From positions 1 through 64,000 of the forward strand of contig CAKONZ010000006.1 of assembly GCA_934098525.1 (NCBI GenBank): a stretch of DNA of 64,000 nt, written 5' to 3'. A program made the position numbers and the translations under genes. The first letter of the stretch is position 1, and each line of letters opens with the position of its first letter. The DNA is from an uncultured Bacilli bacterium (lineage in GTDB: Bacteria; Bacillota_I; Bacilli_A; RF39; UBA660). The notes under the pieces are model-generated. The model searched no databases, was not told the DNA's origin, and saw only the letters and a program-made list of their open reading frames with translations. Of this stretch, positions 23,891 through 31,558 are shown piece after piece.

Positions 23891-25534
23891 TTATTTATTT
23901 TTCTTTTCTTTTTTCTTTTTAACAATAATTATTACTACAATTACTGCTATTATTAATAAAATTCCTAAGATTATTAATATTATATTCATAGCATTACTTA
24001 ATTGAAAACTAACGACATTATTATTATTTTCAGAAATTAAAGTGTCATCTAATTTTGTATTTGATAATAAATAACGTGAATTATGTGATAATTTAAACTC
24101 ATAATATCCATCTTTAGCATTTACTTTTTTAGCTATAATTGAAAAATCATTACTATCTTCATTATAATAATAAACATAAATTGGTTTGTTTCCTAATTTT
24201 GAACTCATTTCATCTGTAATTTTTATTTTTGTAGTTGCTGTTCCTGGTAAATCACCATTAGCGGCAAAATTAATAATAATTCCATCACTTACTAATTTAT
24301 TAATATTTTCATCATCAATAACAAGAGAAGTTGAAACACTAACGTCTATATCTTTTGAAGTTTTAATATCTTTTCCTGTGAAAATTAATTGATCTTCGTT
24401 GTAATTGATAATTAATTTTTTATTAGTTCCTTTTATGGCATTGAATAATTCTTTACTTATGATTGGATTAGAATTTGCATTAATAGTAATTTTTGTATTT
24501 GAATCAGCATTATATAAAGTTGCTAAAATTGTTGAATTAATATCTTCATTGTTATAAATATAATTGTCTTTGTTACTATCTTTTATTTCAAGTGTTAAAT
24601 TGAAATTATATGTAGTTGAACCATTTACACTTCCATCTTTACTATATGTATTAGTTTTAGAGCTTGAAGATATTGTTAATACAGATAATGTATAAGTTCC
24701 TGTTGTTGTTGAACTTGGAATTTCAAAATATGGATTATTGTCTAATGATTTTCCATAAACAATCATTTTTTCTTCACTAGCATTTACAAATTCAAATTTA
24801 ATATTTGATATTTTAGTGCTTGTATCATATGTAAAATAAATTTTATCTCCTATGTTAGCAGAATTTGTTTTTAATGAAATACTATTTAAGCTTAATTTTT
24901 CAGTAGATGTTTGATTAATAGTTAATGTAACATCAAAGTTAAAATCAGATGATGTATATGTCTTACTAAAAGTTGTTCCATCACTATTGTCTCCTACTAA
25001 ATATACACTTTTAATGGAATATGTTCCAGAAGCAGCATTGTTTGGTATAGTTATGTATGGGTTATCAACAATTGACTCGACATTAACAGTAAATGTGTTT
25101 TTTGTTGAATTATTGATAAATGTAATTGACATGTTTCTATTGCAAGCCCCACTTGTGTTGTCATTAACAGTAACTTTATCTCCTGCATTAACAGAAGTTG
25201 CTCCTAATGACAAAGAATTTAAATAAATGATATTATCTGTTGATGAAGCATTAGCATCTGTTGCATTGGCATCTGTTGCATTAGCATCTGTTGCATTGGC
25301 ATCTGTTGCATTAGCATCTGTTGCATTGGCATCTGTCGCATTAGCGTCTGTTGCATTGGCATCTGTTGCTTCTGATGCTGCATTAAACAAATATCCCTGA
25401 ATAGATGAAATAGCACCATGATTTAATTGATATCCTATAAAAATACCAAATGCAAAAACTGCAACTCCACCTGAAATGATTTTTAAAACATTTTTTCTAA
25501 ACTTGTTTTGTTGTTTAGATTCACTGTTTTTCAT
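23891..25534 (-). CDS. surface protein with ATDAN repeat stalk and twin beta-sandwich domains
   Basis: A 547-residue membrane-tethered protein. A basic N-terminus and membrane helix (about residues 20-37) precede eight perfect ATDAN pentapeptides (56-95). Two related extracellular domains of about 110 residues follow, each opening with YLNSLSLGATSVNAGDKV- or LSLNSISLKTNSANIGDKI-type sequence and ending in a GTYS/GTYTL strand. A further beta-rich domain and a C-terminal helix with KKKKEKKNK complete it. It has no LPXTG motif, so anchoring is by the membrane helices. Function is unknown; a displayed adhesin or wall-spanning stalk is plausible. It precedes no obvious partner. Confidence 0.6.
   Translation of the reverse strand: MKNSESKQQNKFRKNVLKIISGGVAVFAFGIFIGYQLNHGAISSIQGYLFNAASEATDANATDANATDANATDANATDANATDANATDANATDANASSTDNIIYLNSLSLGATSVNAGDKVTVNDNTSGACNRNMSITFINNSTKNTFTVNVESIVDNPYITIPNNAASGTYSIKSVYLVGDNSDGTTFSKTYTSSDFNFDVTLTINQTSTEKLSLNSISLKTNSANIGDKIYFTYDTSTKISNIKFEFVNASEEKMIVYGKSLDNNPYFEIPSSTTTGTYTLSVLTISSSSKTNTYSKDGSVNGSTTYNFNLTLEIKDSNKDNYIYNNEDINSTILATLYNADSNTKITINANSNPIISKELFNAIKGTNKKLIINYNEDQLIFTGKDIKTSKDIDVSVSTSLVIDDENINKLVSDGIIINFAANGDLPGTATTKIKITDEMSSKLGNKPIYVYYYNEDSNDFSIIAKKVNAKDGYYEFKLSHNSRYLLSNTKLDDTLISENNNNVVSFQLSNAMNIILIILGILLIIAVIVVIIIVKKKKEKKNK
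25250..25369 (-). repeat. 15 bp minisatellite encoding ATDAN
   Basis: Eight tandem copies of a 15 bp unit (plus strand GCATCTGTTGCATTG or GCATCTGTTGCATTA) encode eight ATDAN units. G- and A-ending forms alternate for most of the array, giving a 30 bp higher-order period. Such repeats expand and contract in frame. Confidence 0.9.
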
Positions 25535-25590
25535 GAAATAAGTACCTCCTTATTATATTTTCAAAATAATTATACAATAGGTTTGCTTTT

Positions 25591-27129
25591 TTAGCAACAT
25601 TTATTGACATTTTCAGAGTAAAGACTCGTATAGTGTAAAGCCATTAATAACCAGAAAATAGGCGTTACTATTACTACCCATAAATTAAAGAAATCTTGAA
25701 TGAAAAAACATATCATTGGAATAAAGAGTATTAACGAATAATTATTCATTTTCTTTAAGCCATTTTTAATTTGTAATAATAAAAACGAAAGATATGTAAA
25801 TAACCCTACTACTCCTAAATTTATTAAAATGGTTAGATACACATTGGCGGCTGTGTCATTGATAGTTAAAAGTCCGATTGCTGCTATATCATTTGTATAT
25901 TTTGCCATAAACCTTATTGCAAATGTATCTGGTCCACTTCCAAGTATTAAATAATCCGGGAATATTTTTAAAGTTCTTTTCCATAAGAAAATTCTATAAG
26001 TACCAAATTCATCATCAAAGTTACCATGTAATAATTCATGAATTTCATATAACATGCCACTTTGAAAATTATAAAAGTATAGAAAAACTATTCCTAATAA
26101 ACCACATATTATAATAGAGATATAAAAGTATTTTATAATCTTTTTATTATTAGAAAGATTATAATCTTGTTTATTTAATATTTTTGATAAAATTATTAAG
26201 ATTGTAATAACAATTAAATATAAAACTACTATATAGTTGAATTGAAAATAAAAATTTAATGAATGAAGGTCATAATGATATTCTGGGTTAATAAAAACGT
26301 TTATACAATACGCTAATAAAATACCTGCTATTATTTGTAAAAATCTTGCAAATCTTTTATTATTCAAAACTATAATTGGTATAATTAGTATCAATGTTGT
26401 AATAAATGCTACTTTTCCACTATCTACATCTATGATACCTATAATAAAAGAACCCATTATTACTGATAAGAAGTGAAGTATTTTATTAATTTTTTTATCA
26501 TCATCTAAAAAAACATAAGCTGTAAATGATACTGTTAATAATATACAATATAATGCTGAAATAAAGTCAACGTTACCTATTGTTGTCATGAAGCTAACAT
26601 TATGAGTACCAATTCCATTTTGGTACATATTAAAAGGATTAAATCCTATGTACTGTAATATTGCTATAAAGTTTAATAATATTGATGATATTGAAAAATA
26701 TAAAATATATTTTTTCTTAAATTTAGAAAATAGTGTTATAAACAAAAAACTTAGTGTATATAAAGTTATCATTATTAATCCTTCACCACGCCCTACTCCA
26801 ATAAATAAATTAGCTTTATTAAAATACGGAGATAAAAAGCATGAAATTGCATTTACAATCAAAAATAATATTGATAATTTTTGTATCCAGGATAGTTTTA
26901 TTTTTTGTAATAGGTTGCATTTTTTTAAAATTAAATAATATAAATATACTAAAATAGTGCTTATTAAATATGTTCCTCCAATAATTAAGTAAGTATACCA
27001 TTTACATTCTAAGATGTGAAAGAAACCAGTAGAATCAACAATTAATGGAAATAATATGATTGTTAGTGCAATATAAATATCAGAGAATACTTCTAAAATA
27101 TATTTTCCTTTTTCTAAATCTTTTTTCAT
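25591..27129 (-). CDS. O-antigen ligase/polymerase family membrane protein
   Basis: A 512-residue protein with about 12 to 13 membrane helices. Wzy_C/WaaL features are visible: VGRGEGLIM near residue 113, and the large outer loop with RIFLWKRTLKIFPDYLILGSG followed by the GPDTFAIRF motif near residue 400. It would attach or polymerise a lipid-linked glycan at the outer membrane face. It is remote from the main polysaccharide locus and lies with surface-protein genes, so glycosylation of a protein or a second polymer is possible. AAAGGAG precedes the ATG. Confidence 0.75.
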   Translation of the reverse strand: MKKDLEKGKYILEVFSDIYIALTIILFPLIVDSTGFFHILECKWYTYLIIGGTYLISTILVYLYYLILKKCNLLQKIKLSWIQKLSILFLIVNAISCFLSPYFNKANLFIGVGRGEGLIMITLYTLSFLFITLFSKFKKKYILYFSISSILLNFIAILQYIGFNPFNMYQNGIGTHNVSFMTTIGNVDFISALYCILLTVSFTAYVFLDDDKKINKILHFLSVIMGSFIIGIIDVDSGKVAFITTLILIIPIIVLNNKRFARFLQIIAGILLAYCINVFINPEYHYDLHSLNFYFQFNYIVVLYLIVITILIILSKILNKQDYNLSNNKKIIKYFYISIIICGLLGIVFLYFYNFQSGMLYEIHELLHGNFDDEFGTYRIFLWKRTLKIFPDYLILGSGPDTFAIRFMAKYTNDIAAIGLLTINDTAANVYLTILINLGVVGLFTYLSFLLLQIKNGLKKMNNYSLILFIPMICFFIQDFFNLWVVIVTPIFWLLMALHYTSLYSENVNKCC

Positions 27130-27147
27130 ATGTTTACTCCTTTTTTA

Positions 27148-27181
27148 AAATAGTAGCTATATTATTTTTTAGCTACTATTT
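27148..27181 (-). terminator. terminator after the 151-residue membrane protein gene
   Basis: AAATAGTAGCTA (27148-27159) pairs with TAGCTACTATTT (27170-27181). The hairpin overlaps the stop codon of the upstream gene and is followed on the minus strand by a short T/A run. Confidence 0.65.
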
Positions 27182-27617
27182 CTTCCCATTTAAAGTTAGT
27201 GTATTTTTCTTCAGAATATATTTTTTCTATTTCTTCTTTGGTTTTTCCTAGAACATCATCTTTTAATGATTTGTATGTTATTGTATGATTTTTATTTAAT
27301 TTTACATCTTGATATTTGTCTGTTTGTTGAGATAATATTTTATATTCATATTGAGATATTTTTTTTAGATTTTCTTCATCTTTAGCATAATATTTTATTT
27401 TTGTTTCTACTTCTGTAACTTTGTTATTTTTTAGTTTTGCTTTTGTATAGTAACGATCGTTTAAGTTATTATAGTATGAATATTCTAATGAAGATATTTT
27501 GTCTTCTTTTTTAGGTTTAAATACTAAGTATAGACTTAAAAATATTATTGATAATATTGTTAGAGCTATTGCTATTATTCCTAAAATTTTTTTGGTTTTT
27601 ATTTTTTTATTTTCCAT
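27162..27617 (-). CDS. hypothetical membrane-anchored protein
   Basis: 151 residues: a lysine-rich N-terminus, one membrane helix at about 12-33, then an exposed domain beginning around residue 45. YNNLNDRYYTKAKLKNNKVTEVETKIKYY suggests a beta-strand pair, and the C-terminus KTKEEIEKIYSEEKYTNF is helical. The pattern resembles small Firmicutes lipoprotein-like proteins of the DUF1307 kind, but without a lipobox cysteine. No function can be given. A start at the ATG following ATATATCCTCC (AGGAGG on the coding strand) is well supported. Confidence 0.6.
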   Translation of the reverse strand: MENKKIKTKKILGIIAIALTILSIIFLSLYLVFKPKKEDKISSLEYSYYNNLNDRYYTKAKLKNNKVTEVETKIKYYAKDEENLKKISQYEYKILSQQTDKYQDVKLNKNHTITYKSLKDDVLGKTKEEIEKIYSEEKYTNFKWEEIVAKK

Positions 27618-27689
27618 ATATCCTCCTAGAAGATTTCTATTTTATAAATATATAATAACATATTTTTTTAAAATTAAAAAGATAAACAA

Positions 27690-27714
27690 TGAAAAAGAGA
27701 GCTTTTTAGCTCTC
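27690..27714 (-). terminator. terminator of the tRNA-Lys gene
   Basis: GAGAGCT (27697-27703) and AGCTCTC (27708-27714) make a perfect 7 bp stem with a tight AT loop, followed on the minus strand by TTTTT. Confidence 0.8.
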
Positions 27715-27726
27715 ATAATTTTCTTA

Positions 27727-27802
27727 TGGTGATCCCTCAGGGATTCGAACCCTGGACCCACAGATTAAGAGTCTGTTGCTCTACCAGCTGAGCTAAGGAA
27801 CC
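27727..27802 (-). tRNA. tRNA-Lys (anticodon CTT)
   Basis: A 76 nt cloverleaf with encoded CCA. The acceptor GGTTCCT pairs with AGGGATC. The D arm is GCTC...GAGC. The anticodon stem ACAGA/TCTGT encloses the loop CTCTTAA, giving anticodon CTT. The T arm is CAGGG TTCGAAT CCCTG. It decodes AAG, a rare lysine codon in this AT-rich sequence. Confidence 0.95.
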
Positions 27803-27845
27803 ATTTGTTACTTTTTAATTATACTATATTTTAAAAAAATTTCAA

Positions 27846-27874
27846 GTATATTTTATCAAATATTATACATATTA
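27846..27874 (+). promoter_or_regulatory. sigma-G-type promoter of sspI
   Basis: GTATA (27846-27850) and CATATTA (27868-27874) are spaced by 17 bp and match the forespore sigma-G/sigma-F consensus (GHATR and CATXHTA). The caveat is a short leader: the predicted start near 27880 leaves only about 10 nt to the ATG, placing the ribosome site at the very 5' end. Confidence 0.5.
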
Positions 27875-27889
27875 ATATTGGTGAGGAAA

Positions 27890-28096
27890 ATGAATTTAGA
27901 TATTAAGGATAATATAAGAAGTAATTTAAAGGGTTCTAGTAAGAAAGAAATTATTAGTACTATTGAAGATGGAATAGAATCAAATGATGAAATTGTGTTA
28001 CCAGGACTTGGAGTTTTGTTAACTTTATTTTGGGGTAATTTAAGCAAAGATGAAAAAGAAAAAATAGCAGTAATATTAGAGAGTAAGTTAAAATAA
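27890..28096 (+). CDS. sspI: small acid-soluble spore protein I
   Basis: A 68-residue protein of the SspI family. It shares with Bacillus SspI the N-terminus (MNLDIKDNIRSNLKGSS), a central TIEDGIES and the hallmark LPGLGVL followed by a tryptophan, then a charged helical tail. SspI is a minor forespore-specific protein of Bacillus spores, distinct from the DNA-coating alpha/beta SASPs. GGTGAGG precedes the ATG at 27890. It is a lone plus-strand gene with its own terminator and a sigma-G-like promoter, the usual arrangement of ssp genes. Confidence 0.85.
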   Translation: MNLDIKDNIRSNLKGSSKKEIISTIEDGIESNDEIVLPGLGVLLTLFWGNLSKDEKEKIAVILESKLK

Positions 28097-28108
28097 ATTA
28101 ACTTACTC
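28081..28108. terminator. terminator between sspI and the Smr gene
   Basis: GAGTAAGTTAA (28081-28091) pairs with TTAACTTACTC (28098-28108), followed on the plus strand by TTATTTT. It ends sspI and also lies just past the Smr gene stop on the other strand. Confidence 0.75.
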
Positions 28109-28369
28109 TTATTTTAATTCTACTATTGTTTGACCATCATTAAATATATCTATTTTGTATGTTTTTACTTCTTTTTTTCTTTTTAATACTTCATGGGTTT
28201 TATTTTTTAAGGTATAGCTTCCTTTTCCATGAATTATTATTAGTAGTTTGTTATTTTGTTTATAATTTATATTTATAAATTCTTTTATTGCTACTTCGGC
28301 TTCATAACGATTCATTTGATGTAAATCTAATTGGGGTAAGTTTTTATACATCATATAATTATCTATCAT
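28109..28369 (-). CDS. stand-alone Smr domain protein
   Basis: An 86-residue protein consisting of one Smr domain, the C-terminal nuclease module of MutS2. LDLHQMNRYEAEVAIKEFI supplies the LDLHG-type motif and LLIIIHGKGSYTLK the HGxG motif. Stand-alone Smr proteins are endonucleases acting on DNA or on stalled-ribosome mRNA, in the cytoplasm. Here the Gly of LDLHG is Gln. The start overlaps the stop of the metallo-hydrolase gene as ATGA, so the pair is co-translated; both could act on nucleic acids. Confidence 0.82.
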   Translation of the reverse strand: MIDNYMMYKNLPQLDLHQMNRYEAEVAIKEFININYKQNNKLLIIIHGKGSYTLKNKTHEVLKRKKEVKTYKIDIFNDGQTIVELK

Positions 28370-29088
28370 TTTTTTAAGTTGTATGTTTTATAGTCTTCTA
28401 GAACTATAATATTATTTTCTCTGTTTTCTTTTATGTATTTTCTTGTTTTATCGTTCATGTGTGATGTATAAAATTTACAATTTGGATATTTGTTTCTTAA
28501 GTATATTATGTTGTCAAAGCCCATATGTCTTTTGTTACCCTTAATACGGGTACAATCACAAAATAGATGATCACAAATACTTGCCATATATTCTATTTTT
28601 TTAGATATTCTTGCGTCTCCGGTAAATCCTATTTTTATATTTTCTTGTTCTATTATATAGCCATATGCATCATGTAGTATACCATGATCTACTTTTACTT
28701 TTTTTATGTTGTAATTTTCTATATTGAAGTTTTGTTTTGTTACAAAGTTTAATTTTGTTTTGTTTATTAAGTTGATATAACTATTAGGAAACGCTAAGAA
28801 AAATAATTTTATAATTTTTCTTTTACCTGATTTTGTTGTGTATATATTTGTTTGTCTTCTGTTTTTTAAGTATGTTTTATTTAAAAGATAGAATGGAATG
28901 TCAAAATAGTGATCACCATGGAGATGAGTTATTAAAACATGATCAATATTCATAGGATTGATTTTATTTCTTTTTAGTTCTTTACATGTTCCATTTGGAA
29001 TGTCTATTAATAATTTGTTATCAATAAGATAGGATGCTGAATTGTTTGTTGTCCACATATCTCCTGATCCTATTACTTTTATTTTCAT
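28366..29088 (-). CDS. MBL-fold metallo-hydrolase (RNase Z-like)
   Basis: A 240-residue metallo-beta-lactamase-fold protein. The metal motif ITHLHGDHYFDIP gives HxHxDH, preceded by SYLIDNKLLIDIPNG, and later ligands sit in VDHGILHDAYGY, IGFTGDARIS and YTSHMND. It resembles the short RNase Z/phosphodiesterase branch, but lacks the long exosite of true tRNase Z, so the substrate is unknown. The protein is cytoplasmic, with no signal sequence. It overlaps the Smr gene by 4 bp. Confidence 0.8.
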   Translation of the reverse strand: MKIKVIGSGDMWTTNNSASYLIDNKLLIDIPNGTCKELKRNKINPMNIDHVLITHLHGDHYFDIPFYLLNKTYLKNRRQTNIYTTKSGKRKIIKLFFLAFPNSYINLINKTKLNFVTKQNFNIENYNIKKVKVDHGILHDAYGYIIEQENIKIGFTGDARISKKIEYMASICDHLFCDCTRIKGNKRHMGFDNIIYLRNKYPNCKFYTSHMNDKTRKYIKENRENNIIVLEDYKTYNLKK

Positions 29089-29109
29089 ATTTTTCTCCTG
29101 TAATTTGTG

Positions 29110-30204
29110 TTAATTTATTTTTTCAATATAACCACTTGTTTTTTCAGTATACATATCATCTGTTATTGTTTTATATCTGTCACCTTGATAATCATCTGTA
29201 AAACCATTATATGTTTTATATATATCGTTAGTTTCTGTATCGTAAACTCTTTCATATCCTAAAATGGCATCACTTTGTTTTTGACTCATTATATCATAGG
29301 TTTTATTTCTATTTTCCCAAGCACTCATATATGAATCAAATGCTTTTTGCATTTGGGCATTAATTTCCAAAGTTCTTTTTGTTTGGGCGTTATTGTTGTC
29401 AATTGTTTGTTTAACATATTCTTCACTAAAATCTATAGAATTAATTGTTTTAAGTAAAGTGTCTTTATAATCTATGAATTTATCTTTTTCAGTTGTAATA
29501 GCCATTATATCATAAACCATATAGTATGATGTATCAAAACCAGCATTACTGTTACCAAAGTTTACTATTGACGCTAGGAAAAGACCTTCTCCTGCTTTAT
29601 TGTTTTCTCCTGTAAATGTTGCTCTTAATACTTTACTATCTAATGCAACACTTTTCATACTTGCTTGAGATTCTGATTCATCTTGTTTGGTAAAGTTATT
29701 TAGTGTTGGAAATTTAAATGTTGCAAGTGTTGGCTCTATAGAGTTACAATATGCACTTATTTCTTTAAATTTTTTGTAAAATTGTTCAGTTGTTGGACTA
29801 TCTAATACTACTGCTTCTGAGAATAATCTATATTGTGAATTGTTTCCACTCATATTGTAATAATTTTGCCATGTTTGCTTTGATTGTGTACTTTTAAGTA
29901 ATGGCTCCATTTTTAGCATTAAGAATATTTGATTGTTAGGATTTTTTTGATCATATGCTTTTATTGCATAGTATATTCCAGCTCCTCCTGTTTCTACTAC
30001 CCACCCTTTTGGTTTTTCCATTTTAAATACGTCATTTTTGTATTCTTCTAGTGTTAATTCTTGATTAGCTACGATTTTTACTGTTCCGTTTTTTGTTTTG
30101 ATTGTGTTGTTCTTATTATTTTTATTTGGTAATTTTATTACCATTATTACTAAAGCTACAATTATGATAAAAATAATAGGAATTATATTTTTATTGTTTT
30201 TCAT
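29110..30204 (-). CDS. hypothetical membrane-anchored extracellular protein
   Basis: 364 residues with one N-terminal membrane helix (about 7-25) and a large soluble part, presumably outside the cell. It contains no lipobox and no enzymatic motif that I recognise. Aromatic-rich beta segments (WVVETGGAGIYYAIKAY, FDTSSYYMVYDIMAI-like) are followed by a helical stretch with NAQMQKAFDSYMSAWENRN near residue 290 and a C-terminal YKTYNGFTDDYQGDRYK. It lies 21 bp before the metallo-hydrolase gene and could share its transcript. Confidence 0.55.
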   Translation of the reverse strand: MKNNKNIIPIIFIIIVALVIMVIKLPNKNNKNNTIKTKNGTVKIVANQELTLEEYKNDVFKMEKPKGWVVETGGAGIYYAIKAYDQKNPNNQIFLMLKMEPLLKSTQSKQTWQNYYNMSGNNSQYRLFSEAVVLDSPTTEQFYKKFKEISAYCNSIEPTLATFKFPTLNNFTKQDESESQASMKSVALDSKVLRATFTGENNKAGEGLFLASIVNFGNSNAGFDTSYYMVYDIMAITTEKDKFIDYKDTLLKTINSIDFSEEYVKQTIDNNNAQTKRTLEINAQMQKAFDSYMSAWENRNKTYDIMSQKQSDAILGYERVYDTETNDIYKTYNGFTDDYQGDRYKTITDDMYTEKTSGYIEKIN

Positions 30205-30323
30205 ATTTTTCTCTCCTTTATTCTATTATATATTTTATTGCTTTGTTTTGACAAGATTAATAAAATTAAATTTTTTTATTTTAAGTTCTAATTTAGATTA
30301 AAATACTTAATATATTTTAAAGT

Positions 30324-31184
30324 TTACTTATTTTTAATTTCTTTATTGTCATTAATATATTTATAGTTTAAGGAATTTTTATTTGAAATAGCTGATTTAT
30401 TAGTTGCTTTTTCATAGGACTTTCTCGCATCATTTGCAACTTGTCCTCCTTTACGAGCAACTTTCATATTTTCTTTAAATCCTTGAGGATTTTCTGATTT
30501 TGCTATATCCCGAGCAGCGATTTCTCCTAAATCTGTAAGTAATACTTCTATATCGGTCATATTATCTCTTAAGGATTCTTTTCTAAGACCTTTATATGCT
30601 TTATATTCACTTGCTTTCATTCCTGACCAACTTTTATATATTTCATTAGTAAGCATTGCAAATTCAATAGGTTTTTCAATGCCACCATCTTTCCATACAT
30701 CAGTTAATTTGAATCTGTCTACTAAACTGATTAATCTTTGTTTAATCCATTCATTAGTATATCCTTTATTTCGATAATAATTAACAACTCTATTAGCCGC
30801 TACTTCAGGATCAAATACTTCGTCAATTCTTTCTTTACCTAGTTTGGCTAACCACAACTTAAATGGTTCAGCTTTGGGGCTTGGTACAGATTCAATAAGT
30901 CTAAATATTCCTTCGGTATCTAAAACATCGGTCAAATAGTTTTTACCATCTGATGATTTCATTTTCAGTTGGTTAGTTTTACTAACCAACTCACTTCCTT
31001 CGTTACTTAGTTTATTTTTAAGCCATTTCCAATAATTTCTTGATTTCTGATAATCATTATTAGTTAGTGCTCCTATAACATCAACTACGCTAAAATAGTA
31101 TTCTTCTTTCTTGCTATCCCATATACTTCTTATTTCTTTATTTTCAAAAAGATTTGAAATTGTTTCTAATTTATTTTTGTTCAT
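30324..31184 (-). CDS. BRO-N / DinD-like protein (phage antirepressor family)
   Basis: A 286-residue protein. The N-terminal BRO domain reads IRSIWDSKKEEYYFSVVDVIGALTNN, with KNYLTDVLDTEGIFRLIESV. The rest resembles DNA-damage-inducible DinD: EPFKLWLAKLGKERIDEVFDPE, EFAMLTNEIYKSWSGM and DLGEIAARDIAKSENPQGF. Such proteins occur in prophages and in small xre-bro modules; their activity is not well defined. Its start overlaps the xre gene by 14 bp. The function here (antirepressor, DNA-binding, or toxin of a two-gene module) is open. Confidence 0.75.
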   Translation of the reverse strand: MNKNKLETISNLFENKEIRSIWDSKKEEYYFSVVDVIGALTNNDYQKSRNYWKWLKNKLSNEGSELVSKTNQLKMKSSDGKNYLTDVLDTEGIFRLIESVPSPKAEPFKLWLAKLGKERIDEVFDPEVAANRVVNYYRNKGYTNEWIKQRLISLVDRFKLTDVWKDGGIEKPIEFAMLTNEIYKSWSGMKASEYKAYKGLRKESLRDNMTDIEVLLTDLGEIAARDIAKSENPQGFKENMKVARKGGQVANDARKSYEKATNKSAISNKNSLNYKYINDNKEIKNK

Positions 31185-31422
31185 TATCTTCCTCCTTATT
31201 TACAATTTCTAATTTATAACCTAGTGCAGAAAGTACCTTTACAAAATTACCAACTGACATGGAATGCATATTTTTTTCCATTCTGGCAATTGTAGATTGT
31301 GCTATTCCTATTTTGCTTGCTAAATCACGTTGACTTAATTTTGAGTCATATCTAATTTTTATATATTTACATATTAAATCAAACTCTTCATCATTGATTA
31401 ATTCTTCATTTATATTTTTCAT
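31171..31422 (-). CDS. Xre-family helix-turn-helix regulator
   Basis: About 83 residues with an HTH_3 domain: YDSKLSQRDLASKIGIAQSTIARMEKN, then MSVGNFVKVLSALGYKLEIV. It probably represses its own operon with the BRO gene it overlaps. The ATG at 31422 is chosen because GGAGG lies 8 nt upstream; the ATG at 31443 has none. Organisation (small Xre gene upstream, overlapping a larger partner) is that of antitoxin-like or phage-derived regulatory modules. Confidence 0.8.
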   Translation of the reverse strand: MKNINEELINDEEFDLICKYIKIRYDSKLSQRDLASKIGIAQSTIARMEKNMHSMSVGNFVKVLSALGYKLEIVNKEEDNEQK

Positions 31423-31511
31423 AGTAACTACCTCCAACCACATGATAGCAAATATGCATTATGAAGTCAACAAAAAATTTATATTTCTATTTGGTTTTGT
31501 TTGAATAAATG

Positions 31512-31546
31512 AAAAAGGACAGGATTTTAAAATCCTAGTCCTTTTT
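31512..31546 (-). terminator. terminator of ppdK
   Basis: AAAAGGACAGGATTTT and AAAATCCTAGTCCTTTT form a long stem with one bulged base, 12 bp after the ppdK stop, with a T-run on the minus strand. Confidence 0.8.
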
Positions 31547-31558
31547 ATAAATCATATA

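Noticed and set aside
25250..25369. CRISPR-like array
   Set aside because: The units are contiguous with no unique spacers and encode a peptide repeat.
25219..25419. Second reading frame through the 15 bp repeats (Met/Gln-rich)
   Set aside because: A repeat of 15 bp keeps all frames open; the composition is artefactual and the ATDAN frame belongs to a full surface protein.
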